Counted from the stretch's first letter, positions 8,573 through 17,546 are shown. The stretch is 64,000 bases of DNA from Peribacillus sp. Bi96 (GCF_918698115.1 NZ_CAKKLV010000003.1:62001-126000), one strand, 5' to 3'. A program made the numbers and translations. The notes: generated by a model not told the origin, from the sequence alone.

Positions 8573-9282
8573 CCTTTCTAACCTCACAATCCTTTTCTCT
8601 TCATGGATAAATAGTTTATGTGTTTATTAATTAAATCATATTTACATATATAAAACTATTCGAACGGTCTATCTTCATTGACGTACCGATAGAATAACAC
8701 TGAATGAATCTTGATCACCCAATTATATTGAAATATGCAAATAAGAAAAAATAAAAAAGATCACTCATATGTTCCGTCATTTACATCTTGTGATTTTCCA
8801 TAATAAGTATTTCACATATAAAACATTATACCTGAATTATAGATTTTTCTGATTTTAAATTCAATATGAATAAGTCAGAATTTTTAATAATTTGATATAA
8901 ATTACTTTATTTACACAAAAAATCAAATCTCCTTCCATTTTGATTAGTGGTCCTTCATCTGATTCTCAAGAAAGGTTTCTGCATGCAGGATACGACGAAA
9001 AATAATCCACCGTTTATTTATTCTAAAAATAAAAAATTATCAAAATATTAAATTGACAATCAAATCTATTTATTTTATCGTTAATAAAGTAAAACCATGT
9101 TTTCCTAACAAAACACTAATCATGCATATTCATCTGTCAGTATTTTGAAGAAAGGCGAAATTTGGTCCCTTAAAGTGAATTCATCAATAGTAGATTTCTT
9201 AATTACCGTAATTCACTTATTTTCACGGGTAATTGTTAAGAGTGTTTTAAGTAATGCTAACAATAGACAAGGAGATGGTATT
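8573..9282. other. Divergent intergenic region between hydrolase and MFS genes
   Basis: About 700 very AT-rich bases holding the two divergent promoters. A TTGACA hexamer lies at 9053-9058 on the plus strand, but no good -10 box with 16-18 base spacing follows. The operator-like repeat at 9098-9115 is described separately. No protein-like reading frame is seen; the open frame running into the MFS gene from 9145 lacks a ribosome site. Confidence 0.5.
9098..9115. promoter_or_regulatory. Candidate IclR operator upstream of the MFS gene
   Basis: TGTTTT-N6-AAAACA, matching the 18-base repeat at 6579-6596 in both arms and in several spacer bases. It lies 167 bases upstream of the transporter ATG. 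Two copies in the two promoters of one gene cluster suggest a common regulator, most simply the IclR protein (inference). Confidence 0.45.
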
Positions 9283-10572
9283 ATGTTAAATGGGCAAAAA
9301 AGATGGTTGTATATTGCCGTTCCCATTTTTTTCTTTTGGTTTTTTGGACAAATTGATAAGGTTGGCATTTCCATCATTCAAACTGATCCAGAATTCTTGA
9401 ACGCGCTCGGTATAACAGGCGATGATAAAAATGCAAAAATCGGTCTTCTTTCTTTTGTTTTCACCATAGCTTATGGAGTGTCCAATCTTTTTTGGGGCTT
9501 CATCATCGATAAATTAGGTGCTCGAAAAACAGCCATCGCCGGTTTATTCGTCTGGACAATTACCATGATTACTTCTGGCCTGGCAAATTCATATGAAGTG
9601 TTTTTATTAAGCAGGATCATTCTTGGTTTTGGTGAGGGGATGATGATACCTGTATCAGGGAAATTCATATCCAACTGGTTTAATAAACGGGAATTAGGTA
9701 AGGCCCAGGCATCATGGCTTACCGGAAACTATTTAGGTCCGGCGATTGGAGCCGTTTTATTGGTTCTCGTAATATCTTTACTCCACTGGCAAGCCGCTTT
9801 CTTTATGCTTGCAGCCTTCAACTTAATTATTAATATCCCTATGTTCATCTTCATGACTAGAAATACACCTGAAGAGCACCCCCATGTCAGTAAGGAAGAA
9901 TTGGCATTCATTCGCCAATCGTATGACCAAGATAATGAAAGCAATGCTTCTGAGAATAAAAGTTTCGCTCAGGATTATCGTTTCTGGATAGTCTGGTTCG
10001 GCATGCTCGTATGTTCTTTCCTTTTTTTCGGCATCAGCATTTGGCTCCCTACCTATCTTATCGAAGCGAAAGGGTTTGAAAAGGAAGGGATGTCAAGCAT
10101 TACTTCCCTGTCTTGGCTATTTGCTTTAGGATTTGTCGTCGCATGCGGTTATCTCGCCGACAAAACGAGGCGTCCAAGTTTGATGGCCTCGATTCTATTT
10201 TCATTGACAGCTGTCTTTTTAACAGTAGCAGTCTTCATTCCCAATCCTATTATGGCCGGGATATGTATGGGACTGGCAATGGGATGTCAAGGCGGTGTAT
10301 TCCACCTAAGTAATATGCTCATGGTAAAATACTCAACACCCCAAACCGCCGGACGGGCTGCGGGTCTGTTAGGATTCACGAATATCATGGGCGGCTTTTC
10401 CAGCTATATTATGGGCTGGCTTCGCGACTTATCTGGAGGGGACTTCAGTACATCGATTGCCATGCTGATTTTCGCAGCCATTTTAGGTTTGGGAGCATAT
10501 ATATTCTCCATAAAAAAAGAAGCGGCAGAACTATCTTTATCGCCTTTGACTGAGCAAAAAATCCAAGTATGA
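9283..10572 (+). CDS. MFS transporter, anion:cation symporter type
   Basis: 429 residues from the ATG at 9283 (AAGGAGA eight bases upstream). It is a 12-helix major facilitator. The loop signature DKLGARKTAIAGL follows helix 2, and the N-terminus carries WFFGQIDKVGISI, resembling the ACS family of carboxylate and aromatic-acid importers. The central cytoplasmic loop (about residues 195-220) is charged. The gene is transcribed away from the IclR cluster and shares its operator-like repeat, so it probably imports the substrate of that pathway (inference). A terminator follows at 10638. Confidence 0.88.
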   Translation: MLNGQKRWLYIAVPIFFFWFFGQIDKVGISIIQTDPEFLNALGITGDDKNAKIGLLSFVFTIAYGVSNLFWGFIIDKLGARKTAIAGLFVWTITMITSGLANSYEVFLLSRIILGFGEGMMIPVSGKFISNWFNKRELGKAQASWLTGNYLGPAIGAVLLVLVISLLHWQAAFFMLAAFNLIINIPMFIFMTRNTPEEHPHVSKEELAFIRQSYDQDNESNASENKSFAQDYRFWIVWFGMLVCSFLFFGISIWLPTYLIEAKGFEKEGMSSITSLSWLFALGFVVACGYLADKTRRPSLMASILFSLTAVFLTVAVFIPNPIMAGICMGLAMGCQGGVFHLSNMLMVKYSTPQTAGRAAGLLGFTNIMGGFSSYIMGWLRDLSGGDFSTSIAMLIFAAILGLGAYIFSIKKEAAELSLSPLTEQKIQV

Positions 10573-10637
10573 AGTGAGATCGTAGGCTCCTTGTAAACTC
10601 AGTGCGAACATGGGGTTATATCATTAATAGAATTTAC

Positions 10638-10659
10638 AGCCCTTGAATTCTCAGGGGCT
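10638..10659 (+). terminator. Terminator after MFS gene
   Basis: Stem AGCCCTTGA/TCAGGGGCT (one G-T pair) with a 4-base loop, followed by TTTTT on the plus strand, 65 bases after the MFS stop codon. Confidence 0.75.
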
Positions 10660-10772
10660 TTTTCACCTTCTTTTGGATTTAGATCAACGTTTATAACCAT
10701 TTTTCCATCCCCCCCATTCATTCGATCATCTTGAAAACATCAAGCAGGTTTATTATAGGGTTATTAAGAGTA

Positions 10773-10805
10773 AAAAGAGCTCATACCAATTGGTATACCT
10801 CTTTT
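10773..10805. repeat. Palindrome flanked by AAAAGAG/CTCTTTT
   Basis: A perfect 14-base palindrome ATACCAATTGGTAT lies between AAAAGAG and CTCTTTT arms, with A and T runs outside. It could be a bidirectional terminator, or an operator for the small gene starting at 10959. The rest of the 10573-10958 gap shows no gene. Confidence 0.4.
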
Positions 10806-10958
10806 CTCATTCGCCGAAAAAAGTTTGTCCATTTCCCTCAAACCATTTCTTTTTTTGTATAAAAATGTCGATAGTTAAAATATTCAAAAAATGATAATTA
10901 CTTGAATACCCGTGTTATATTGTTAATGAAAAAAATACTTGTCAAGTAAGGTGAGTGT

Positions 10959-11141
10959 GTGACTATAGAAGTTTTAATACTCCATTATATTCAGGAAAAA
11001 CGTCAAAAGCCTAATCATGCCAATGAATTGTTGGATTATATTCAGAAAGAATATGTAAACGGGAAGCTGTCAATCCTTCAATATAAAAGGCTCTGTCAGG
11101 ATTTATATCTTCGAGGTGCAAAACAAACATATTCTGGATAA
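10959..11141 (+). CDS. Small YppF-like protein
   Basis: A 60-residue protein starting with GTG; AAGGTGAG lies a few bases upstream. The sequence is helical and charged, with NELLDYIQKEYVNGKLSI followed by QYKRLCQDLYLRGA. This resembles the YppF-like family of small Bacillus proteins of unknown function (recognised from memory of the family, not searched). The gene stands alone on the plus strand between the MFS gene and the convergent GntP permease gene. No signal peptide or membrane segment is visible. Confidence 0.6.
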   Translation: MTIEVLILHYIQEKRQKPNHANELLDYIQKEYVNGKLSILQYKRLCQDLYLRGAKQTYSG

Positions 11142-11283
11142 TACTAAATACCCCTGTCATTGGGATACCACTTCGAGAAAAAATGTTACTGGCCAGTTGC
11201 ATCGGACTAACTTAAAGATATTCAATCCCTTTTCATTTACTAACAAGGAACCATCACTTTATATTTTCCAAATTGAAAAGCCC

Positions 11284-11313
11284 CCGTGAAATGTCACTAA
11301 TGACATTTCACGG
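11284..11313 (-). terminator. Terminator after GntP permease gene
   Basis: A perfect 13-bp stem (CCGTGAAATGTCA and its complement) with the 4-base loop CTAA, followed on the minus strand by GGGGCTTTTC. It closes the amino-sugar-acid operon and may also stop the small plus-strand gene at 10959. Confidence 0.8.
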
Positions 11314-11351
11314 AAGCTTACTTTGGCAATTGCAAAATTTCCTTATACAGA

Positions 11352-12677
11352 CTATATGAATATGTCCAATATTAAAACAAGGCCGAATGCCACAAAAGAA
11401 AGTAAAGTTTCCATGACTGTCCAGGTTTTGAATGTTTCTTTAACAGTTAATCCCATATATTCTTTCACTAACCAGAAACCGGCGTCGTTAACATGGGAAA
11501 ACATAAGGGAACCGGCTCCCGTGGCAATAACAAGTAATTCTAAGTTAACACCAGTCATATTGGCAACGACCGGTGAAACAATTCCAGCAGCCGTGGTCAA
11601 AGCGACGGTTGCAGAACCAGTGGCAATCCGGATCAATCCGGCCACCAGGAATGCTAGTACGATTGGTGATAATGATATTTCTTCAGACATGGAAGCGATT
11701 GCAGTCCCTACACCACTATCAATTAAAATTTGCTTGAATCCGCCACCCGCACCGATAATAAGGATTATGGAAGCTAATGGCAACAAGCATTCTTCCGTTA
11801 ACTTTTTAATTAGTGATTTGTCCATACCTTGTCGGTAGCCCAAGAAATAGTATGCTGCAAAACAAGAGATTAATAAGGCGATCACTGGACTGCCGATAAA
11901 TAATAAGAACTTTTCAATGGAACCCGGTAGTGGCAGATAAGGCGCCACGACAGTTAAGACCATTAACAATACAGGCAGAAGGATGATAAAGAACGAAATT
12001 CCTGTTCCTGGTAATCCATTTGATTTTGTTTCCACTCTGATTAAATCAGGTTCCCCAACAGGAATGACCCGTTTATGAATCCATTTTGCGAATAAAGGTC
12101 CTGCAATCACAGCTGTCGGGAATGCGATGATCAAGGAGTAAAGAAGTACGTGGCCCATGTTTGCATTATAGATTCCTATTGCTGTCATGGCTCCTGGATG
12201 CGGTGGTACCAGCCCATGCACGATCGATAATCCGGCAAGCACTGGTATTCCGATTAATAAGATGTTCACTTTGGTTGACTTACGAATGGAAATGACCAAA
12301 GGAAGCAATATGACTAAACCAACTTCAAAAAATACCGGAATACCGATGATGAAACCAGAAAGAAGCATGGCCCATGGCAGATTTTTCACGCCGAATTTAT
12401 GAATGAAGAAGTCAGCTACCTGCATACCAGCACCTGAGTCGGACATCATCTTCCCTAAAATGGTCCCTAAGGCCAAGATGCCAATAAGATGTCCAAGTAC
12501 AGCTCCGACACCGGTTTCATAAGCTCCTACAATTTTGTCCATAGGCAGACCAGAAAACACAGCTAAAAATAAACTGGCTACAGTCAAGCTTATGAATGCA
12601 TGCCATTTCCACCATGATACCCCTAGAATAACAATGACGATTGCTAACAGCGTGATTCCTAATAAATATAGCTCCAT
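11352..12677 (-). CDS. GntP-family sugar-acid permease
   Basis: A 441-residue, strongly hydrophobic protein of the GntP family of gluconate:H+ symporters, with about 12 membrane segments. Family landmarks include VPPHPGAMTAIG, GAGGGFKQILIDSGVG and ATGSATVALTTAAGIVSP. These carriers import gluconate and related aldonic acids across the cell membrane (established). It is the last gene of the operon with a deacetylase, DgaE-like lyase, KDGP aldolase and KDG-type kinase. It probably brings in an unphosphorylated (N-acetyl-)amino-sugar acid such as glucosaminate (inference). A GGTGGGAAG site precedes the ATG. Confidence 0.9.
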   Translation of the reverse strand: MELYLLGITLLAIVIVILGVSWWKWHAFISLTVASLFLAVFSGLPMDKIVGAYETGVGAVLGHLIGILALGTILGKMMSDSGAGMQVADFFIHKFGVKNLPWAMLLSGFIIGIPVFFEVGLVILLPLVISIRKSTKVNILLIGIPVLAGLSIVHGLVPPHPGAMTAIGIYNANMGHVLLYSLIIAFPTAVIAGPLFAKWIHKRVIPVGEPDLIRVETKSNGLPGTGISFFIILLPVLLMVLTVVAPYLPLPGSIEKFLLFIGSPVIALLISCFAAYYFLGYRQGMDKSLIKKLTEECLLPLASIILIIGAGGGFKQILIDSGVGTAIASMSEEISLSPIVLAFLVAGLIRIATGSATVALTTAAGIVSPVVANMTGVNLELLVIATGAGSLMFSHVNDAGFWLVKEYMGLTVKETFKTWTVMETLLSFVAFGLVLILDIFI

Positions 12678-12732
12678 ATGTTCTTCCCACCTTCAAGAAA
12701 TCGCTTACAATTGAACCAATACAATAAATCGA

Positions 12733-13455
12733 TTATTGTACCGGCTCGTTATAAGTCACAATGTAGTTCTGTTTGGCCGTGTTATAATATCCTTCACTAT
12801 ATTCCATGACATTCCCGTCCCCATCACTGGAAATCCGAATCCTTGTTAGTACCGGACTATTGTTTTCGATTTTCAGTGTTTCGCAAATGTTATCGGAAGC
12901 GATAGTAACGGCAAACTCATCTCTGAATGTTTCAAGTTTGACGTTTTGATCTTCCAAAAAGCGGTACAAAGAATTGATTTGGACCTCTTTTATCTCATCA
13001 TGGTTTAGATCAAGTGAAACATAATGTGTAAAGTAAATATAAGGTTCATTATCCAATAAATATATTCGTTCGATTCGTATGCAGTGGTCACCAAATAAAG
13101 AATGCAGCTTAGAGTCTGAAGAAAGGTCAACTTGGCTTATGTTTAACATTTTTTTTACCATGAAGTGCCCTTCCTCCACCAATAGCTCTGTGAAACGCTT
13201 TCCTTTAGAAAGTTTGACAATCGAACCATTAGCAATGACTCTAGTGCCTTTGCCGCTTTTCTTTTCAACATAACCCTCTTGCACGAGTTCTTTAATTGCA
13301 TTGCGGACAGTGACCTTACTTACATTAAATTCTTCTTCCAATAGAGGCTCAGAGGGAATGTTTGTGTCGATGGCATAAACCCCGTGTAAAATACGATCCT
13401 TCAATATTTCTTTTATCTGTAAATACATCGGTCCATTTTTTCTGTTCACATTCAT
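12733..13455 (-). CDS. GntR/HutC-subfamily regulator (UTRA domain)
   Basis: 240 residues. The N-terminal GntR winged helix is clear (GPMYLQIKEILKDRI, then SEPLLEEEFNVSKVTVRNAI and EGYVEKKSGKGTRV). It is followed by a UTRA ligand-binding domain ending in VMEYSEGYYNTAKQNYIV. HutC-type GntR proteins commonly repress sugar or amino-sugar operons and are released by a phosphorylated sugar intermediate (established). It lies inside the operon, 17 bases after the kinase gene and 55 bases before the permease gene, so autoregulation is likely. A candidate palindromic operator lies upstream of the first gene at 17547. Confidence 0.9.
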   Translation of the reverse strand: MNVNRKNGPMYLQIKEILKDRILHGVYAIDTNIPSEPLLEEEFNVSKVTVRNAIKELVQEGYVEKKSGKGTRVIANGSIVKLSKGKRFTELLVEEGHFMVKKMLNISQVDLSSDSKLHSLFGDHCIRIERIYLLDNEPYIYFTHYVSLDLNHDEIKEVQINSLYRFLEDQNVKLETFRDEFAVTIASDNICETLKIENNSPVLTRIRISSDGDGNVMEYSEGYYNTAKQNYIVTYNEPVQ

Positions 13456-13472
13456 TCCTGATCTCCTGCCTT

Positions 13473-14495
13473 TTATCTCTTAATATCTTCCATTTTACCT
13501 TCCATTGCCGAGAGTATCTCCTTTTCGGTTGCCAAAGGAGTATCCCCAACGACAGTACACGCCAGCATTCCTGATACAGCCGCAAAGCGAACTGTCTTTT
13601 CAGGGGAATATTCCTGCATTTCGCCATGTAAAATTCCGCTGGTATATGCATCGCCTGAACCTATTCTATCATATACGGAAAATGATAAGATATCGGAAAA
13701 GTAAAATGTTTCTTCCTTGTACATGTATCCCCTCAATGTATGGGTATTATCATTGTTGATCGAACGATGTGTCCCTGCTATCGATAGAATATTGAATTTT
13801 TTAGCCACTTCAGGAATTAACTCATTAAGCTGCTCTTCTCTCGTGGAGCCTTTTGACTTCATTCCTAAAATATATAAAGCGTCTTTTTCATTCATCATGA
13901 CGATATCAGCCAAGTAAAGCATTTCCTCATAATGAGGCTTAGCGTCAGCGTAACCTCCCTCCCATAAGGAAGGGCGGTAATTGCAATCGAAACAGACCGT
14001 ACCGCCTTTTTCTTTGACTTTTCTAGCCAGAACCTTCATACTTTCTCGAACGTTTTCTGACATCGCAAGCGTGATTCCACAAAAATGGATGATATCCGTT
14101 TTTTCCGCAATCATATCCATATCATAATCGGATAAGGACGCTGTATTAAAACTGCTTTCCAGTCGATTTGAATAGGTGACACGGCTCGCCCGTTGTCCGA
14201 AACCATTTTCCAAAAAGTACATCCCCAAGTATTTTCCGCCTCTATAGAAGAAGTCGCGTCCAATACCTAAGCGCTGCAAAGAAGAAACCGCCGAATCCCC
14301 AAGCGGGTTATCTGGTAGTTTTGTCACAAGATACCCATCATGCCCAAGCTTTGTCATCGCAGAAGCAACGTTTACCCCCGTGCCTGAAAAGGAGTATTGT
14401 AATGTGTTAGCCTGTGTTAGCATTTCATAACCTGGTACCTGCAAACGCATCATCACTTCTCCGAATGCTACAATTCTTTTAGGCATGCTTTTCAA
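13473..14495 (-). CDS. PfkB-family sugar kinase (2-keto-3-deoxygluconate kinase-like)
   Basis: A PfkB/ribokinase-fold kinase of about 340 residues. The catalytic Asp lies in DRIGSGDAYTSGIL and the N-terminal substrate region is FGEVMMRL, as in KdgK. The start is either TTG at 14495, overlapping the aldolase gene by 17 bases, or ATG at 14486; neither has a strong ribosome site, which suggests translational coupling. KdgK phosphorylates 2-dehydro-3-deoxygluconate to KDGP, the substrate of the aldolase encoded just upstream. A kinase here implies that the lyase product is unphosphorylated, unlike the PTS-fed dga system of Salmonella (inference). Confidence 0.85.
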   Translation of the reverse strand: MKSMPKRIVAFGEVMMRLQVPGYEMLTQANTLQYSFSGTGVNVASAMTKLGHDGYLVTKLPDNPLGDSAVSSLQRLGIGRDFFYRGGKYLGMYFLENGFGQRASRVTYSNRLESSFNTASLSDYDMDMIAEKTDIIHFCGITLAMSENVRESMKVLARKVKEKGGTVCFDCNYRPSLWEGGYADAKPHYEEMLYLADIVMMNEKDALYILGMKSKGSTREEQLNELIPEVAKKFNILSIAGTHRSINNDNTHTLRGYMYKEETFYFSDILSFSVYDRIGSGDAYTSGILHGEMQEYSPEKTVRFAAVSGMLACTVVGDTPLATEKEILSAMEGKMEDIKR

Positions 14496-15234
14496 CCAAT
14501 TTTTTGGTTATGGTTAATAATTTTCGTACATCCTCCCCATTCGTTTTTCCAGTTTCTTCATCGATGATGGAAGAATAGACATGGGGAATGATTTTAGGCA
14601 CTTTTGCTTCTAAAGCTATTTCCAGAATGGTTTCGAAATTTTCTAAATCGATTCCACCAGTTGGTTCTAAAGCAAACCCCTCTTCGCCACAAGCTTTTGC
14701 CACTGCACGATATTCATCTTCATGCTTCAGCCCTTTCATCGGGAAGTATTTCAGAGCATTTCCACCCATATCACGAACCAATGCTATGGCGGCTTTAATA
14801 GGGACAATGGCAGTTTCACTTGCACCTGCACTTACTGGACCAGTGGAAATATTCACATAACCAACTTTACCAGTTGGAGAAACAAGTGAATTTATCCAAC
14901 TATCCTTCTCACCTAAATTGGCCCTTGTAGCACCTACACTTGGAAAAACCTGATTAATATGACTGCCGGGATAGTATTTTGCAATTTCTGCTACAACTGC
15001 TGCCTGTCTATTATCACCAGCGCCCAAACCAATTGAAACTGCTTCATCAATAGCTTCCCCGTACTCTTTCATTGCTGTAACGCCAGCTTCTACAGTTGGA
15101 TAATCCTTAGAAAGAACACCCACCAATACATGACCTTCCGCTGCTTCAAAGACTTCCACTGCATTTTCCACACTATTAGCTAGTACATTCAGGGCTACAC
15201 GATCATTAAAAAACCGTTTGTTTATGTTAGTCAT
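14479..15234 (-). CDS. dgaF: KDGP aldolase, DgaF type
   Basis: A 251-residue TIM-barrel protein of the KDGP aldolase family (DgaF), which splits 2-keto-3-deoxy-6-phosphogluconate into pyruvate and glyceraldehyde 3-phosphate. Visible landmarks are NVLANSVENA at the N-terminus, GLGAGDNRQA, GNALKYFPMKGL with a lysine in the Schiff-base region, and EPTGGIDLENF near the phosphate site. The family normally sits beside DgaE, as it does here. Its ATG overlaps the stop codon of the DgaE gene (ATGA), so the two are translationally coupled. The name follows family and context; activity is not shown. Confidence 0.85.
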   Translation of the reverse strand: MTNINKRFFNDRVALNVLANSVENAVEVFEAAEGHVLVGVLSKDYPTVEAGVTAMKEYGEAIDEAVSIGLGAGDNRQAAVVAEIAKYYPGSHINQVFPSVGATRANLGEKDSWINSLVSPTGKVGYVNISTGPVSAGASETAIVPIKAAIALVRDMGGNALKYFPMKGLKHEDEYRAVAKACGEEGFALEPTGGIDLENFETILEIALEAKVPKIIPHVYSSIIDEETGKTNGEDVRKLLTITKKLVEKHA

Positions 15235-16340
15235 CCTTGATTTCCTCCTAAAATGGTTCTTAACTGAGCTTCAATTACGTTGATATCATCACCTTGCAAT
15301 GGACGTGGATCTATATCGAAAAACCCTTGCCGTATACCATAATCACGCGTATAAATGGCAATATCGCCATTTCTAAGCTGCTCGTTCACTTCTTTCGCCG
15401 TTGTTTCCGTAACCGAAGGATCGATGGAAATACGTGCTCTATATATGGCACGACCCGCTTCATCTTGTACAATCGTTACTTTTACGCCATTGATTGAATC
15501 GAGTGATGTGAGCACTTGTAAACTTGCTTTTTCTTTCTCGCTATTATCCGTTTTGACAAAATACTCATCCAAAGCCTGAAGCAGCCCAAAGGTAGTTTCC
15601 TTACCGACCTTCATACTCCTGCCGATACAATGCAATTGAACCTTTAGCCATCCGATATATTTTTTTCTGCCAGCTACGATACCTGATGTTGGTCCTTCAA
15701 TGGCTTTTGACCCACTATAAATCGCTAAATCGGAAAATTGTACATATTTCTCCAGGTCTTCCTCCGCTGCCGCATCAACAATCAGAGGGATATTATTTGT
15801 TTTGGCCACTTCCCATGCTTCTTCGACCGATATCATATTTTTTTGAACGGCATGATGTGATTTTACGTATAAAATGGCGGAAGTATTTTCATTAATGGCA
15901 TCCGCAATATGCTCTGCCTTTCCTTCGTTTGCATACCCAACTTCAACCAACTTTCCGCCACCAAGGTAAATCATGGTTTCAACCGGTGCACCATACTGGA
16001 CGTTATGGCCTTTCAACATGATGATTTCATTTTTTTGAATAGGATCTTGATGAAGTCTTTCGCTTTTCCTTCTGTTCCCTTCAGTCACGATCGCTGCTAC
16101 GGAAAGGGCGATTCCACTGGATGCAGAGTTTACGACAACCGCTGCTTCGGATTGAAGTAAATTTGCTATATGCTGACCAGATTTATCGACCAAATCAGAG
16201 ATTTCAACATAATTTTGTCCGCCTTTTTTCATCGCGTCCATCACCGTGTCAGTTGGAGCAGAAACTCCCAATATGCTCATTCTTCCGCTTGCATTGATGA
16301 CTCTTTTCAGGCCGTATTTAGCATTTAATGAACTCTCCAT
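15231..16340 (-). CDS. dgaE: PLP-dependent ammonia-lyase, DgaE type (SelA-like fold)
   Basis: A 369-residue PLP enzyme related to selenocysteine synthase, matching DgaE, the D-glucosaminate-6-phosphate ammonia-lyase. The PLP lysine is in IYSGSKAIEGPTSG, the phosphate-binding region in VVNSASSGIALSVAA, and the PLP-ring Asp in IPLIVDAAAEEDL. The family turns a 2-amino-2-deoxy sugar acid into 2-keto-3-deoxy acid plus ammonia. With no PTS in this operon but a GntP permease and a KDG-type kinase, the true substrate may be unphosphorylated glucosaminate or a stereoisomer (inference). Its ATG overlaps the deacetylase gene by 23 bases. Confidence 0.85.
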   Translation of the reverse strand: MESSLNAKYGLKRVINASGRMSILGVSAPTDTVMDAMKKGGQNYVEISDLVDKSGQHIANLLQSEAAVVVNSASSGIALSVAAIVTEGNRRKSERLHQDPIQKNEIIMLKGHNVQYGAPVETMIYLGGGKLVEVGYANEGKAEHIADAINENTSAILYVKSHHAVQKNMISVEEAWEVAKTNNIPLIVDAAAEEDLEKYVQFSDLAIYSGSKAIEGPTSGIVAGRKKYIGWLKVQLHCIGRSMKVGKETTFGLLQALDEYFVKTDNSEKEKASLQVLTSLDSINGVKVTIVQDEAGRAIYRARISIDPSVTETTAKEVNEQLRNGDIAIYTRDYGIRQGFFDIDPRPLQGDDINVIEAQLRTILGGNQG

Positions 16341-17430
16341 TTATAACCACTCCTTTTACGACAACTCTTTTATCTGCCATTCTTTTTTCGCCTTCGGAAT
16401 CCAGTAAAAGGGTCGACTCATCTTCGATTGAGAATAGTGTCAGGTTCGCAATATCCCCAACTGCAATCCTTCCCAGCTCTGGCTTATGCAACCAAGCTGA
16501 GGCATTAACCGTAACTGCATCGATTACCTCTTTTAATGGATATCCGAGATACAAAAATTTAGTAAGCACACTTGCCATGCTAAAAACTGGCCCATTTACT
16601 CGGTTTCTCCGATATATATCCGTACTGATCGTATTGAAGCGGATCCCCTTCTCCTTCGCCGTTTCAGCAGTCGGAAAAGAAAAACTTGCTGTCCCATGAC
16701 CGACATCCAAATGCACACCACGTTCAATTGCTTTACTGAACTCAGGTAAGGGTTCTCCATTCTCATCAAATAAATTATTGGCTTTACCATTTAAGTAATG
16801 TGTAATAATGTCTTCTTTTTCAAGTAAATCAAGGACCTCTTTAATATCAGGCGGCCCTGAACCGATATGAACCATTAATGGTAAACCAGTATCAGCCGAG
16901 AACTTCCTAGCGATTTTTAATGGCTCGACACCATTTGGACCAACCACACTTTTACTTATTCTCGCTTTTAGTCCAACGATAAAATCACCGTGCTCGGAAA
17001 TAGCTTTTCTTAATTCCACTTCGTCCAGCCATGAAATATCCGATAACTCATCAATCCTTTTCAATCCAATCCGCGAAATATTCAGAAAGGCGAAAACGTT
17101 CGTTTTGGAATTTTCACAACTGCTAACAAGATCGGATATCCTGTCAGCCCCGGTACTTCCTGCATCAATGATCGTTGTTACACCTGTTTTATATCCAATT
17201 TCATCAACATCGTCACCATAAGGATCAAATTCTGGGAAGGCATGTACATGCATATCAATCCAGCCGCTGGAAACAACAACTTTGTCCTCATAATCTATTA
17301 TTTCATCTCCAGTTGCAGTTCCGGGCAGAGCGATTTCTTTAATCATCCCATTTTCCAATATGATATCCGCTGCATTTCCCTCTAACATCCTTACATTTTT
17401 CAGAACTAGCCTACCTGTCATTTTCCTCAT
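16318..17430 (-). CDS. Amidohydrolase/deacetylase family metallohydrolase
   Basis: Up to 370 residues; an ATG at 17421 is an alternative start. It is a dihydroorotase-like TIM-barrel metalloenzyme. The metal motif HVHAF is near residue 60, a candidate bridging lysine is in GLKARISKS, and later metal His residues lie in MVHIGSGPP and HLDVGHGTASF. Members of this deacetylase group occur beside DgaE/DgaF in many Firmicutes. It is the first gene of the operon. Removal of an N-acetyl group from an N-acetyl-amino-sugar acid would feed the DgaE lyase (inference). Cyclic-imide or amino-acid amide hydrolysis are alternatives. Confidence 0.82.
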   Translation of the reverse strand: MRKMTGRLVLKNVRMLEGNAADIILENGMIKEIALPGTATGDEIIDYEDKVVVSSGWIDMHVHAFPEFDPYGDDVDEIGYKTGVTTIIDAGSTGADRISDLVSSCENSKTNVFAFLNISRIGLKRIDELSDISWLDEVELRKAISEHGDFIVGLKARISKSVVGPNGVEPLKIARKFSADTGLPLMVHIGSGPPDIKEVLDLLEKEDIITHYLNGKANNLFDENGEPLPEFSKAIERGVHLDVGHGTASFSFPTAETAKEKGIRFNTISTDIYRRNRVNGPVFSMASVLTKFLYLGYPLKEVIDAVTVNASAWLHKPELGRIAVGDIANLTLFSIEDESTLLLDSEGEKRMADKRVVVKGVVINGEFIKC

Positions 17431-17546
17431 CCTTTTCGGTAAATCCTATCGATTGTAAGTAGCATTGTATACGTTTCCAATGAATTGTGAGGATTCATTT
17501 CATCTCTTTACAAAAATAGATTATCATATATCCTCAAACTAATCAA

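Noticed and set aside
9145-9282. Longer N-terminus for the MFS importer
   Set aside because: No ribosome site, and transporter homology starts at the ATG at 9283, which has a good AAGGAG site.
11180-11345. Sigma-54-like TGGC...TTGCA strings
   Set aside because: Spacing between the GG and GC elements is too short for a -24/-12 promoter.
11323-11838. 171-codon plus-strand frame opposite the GntP gene
   Set aside because: Antisense shadow of a strongly conserved membrane protein gene; composition follows the opposite strand.
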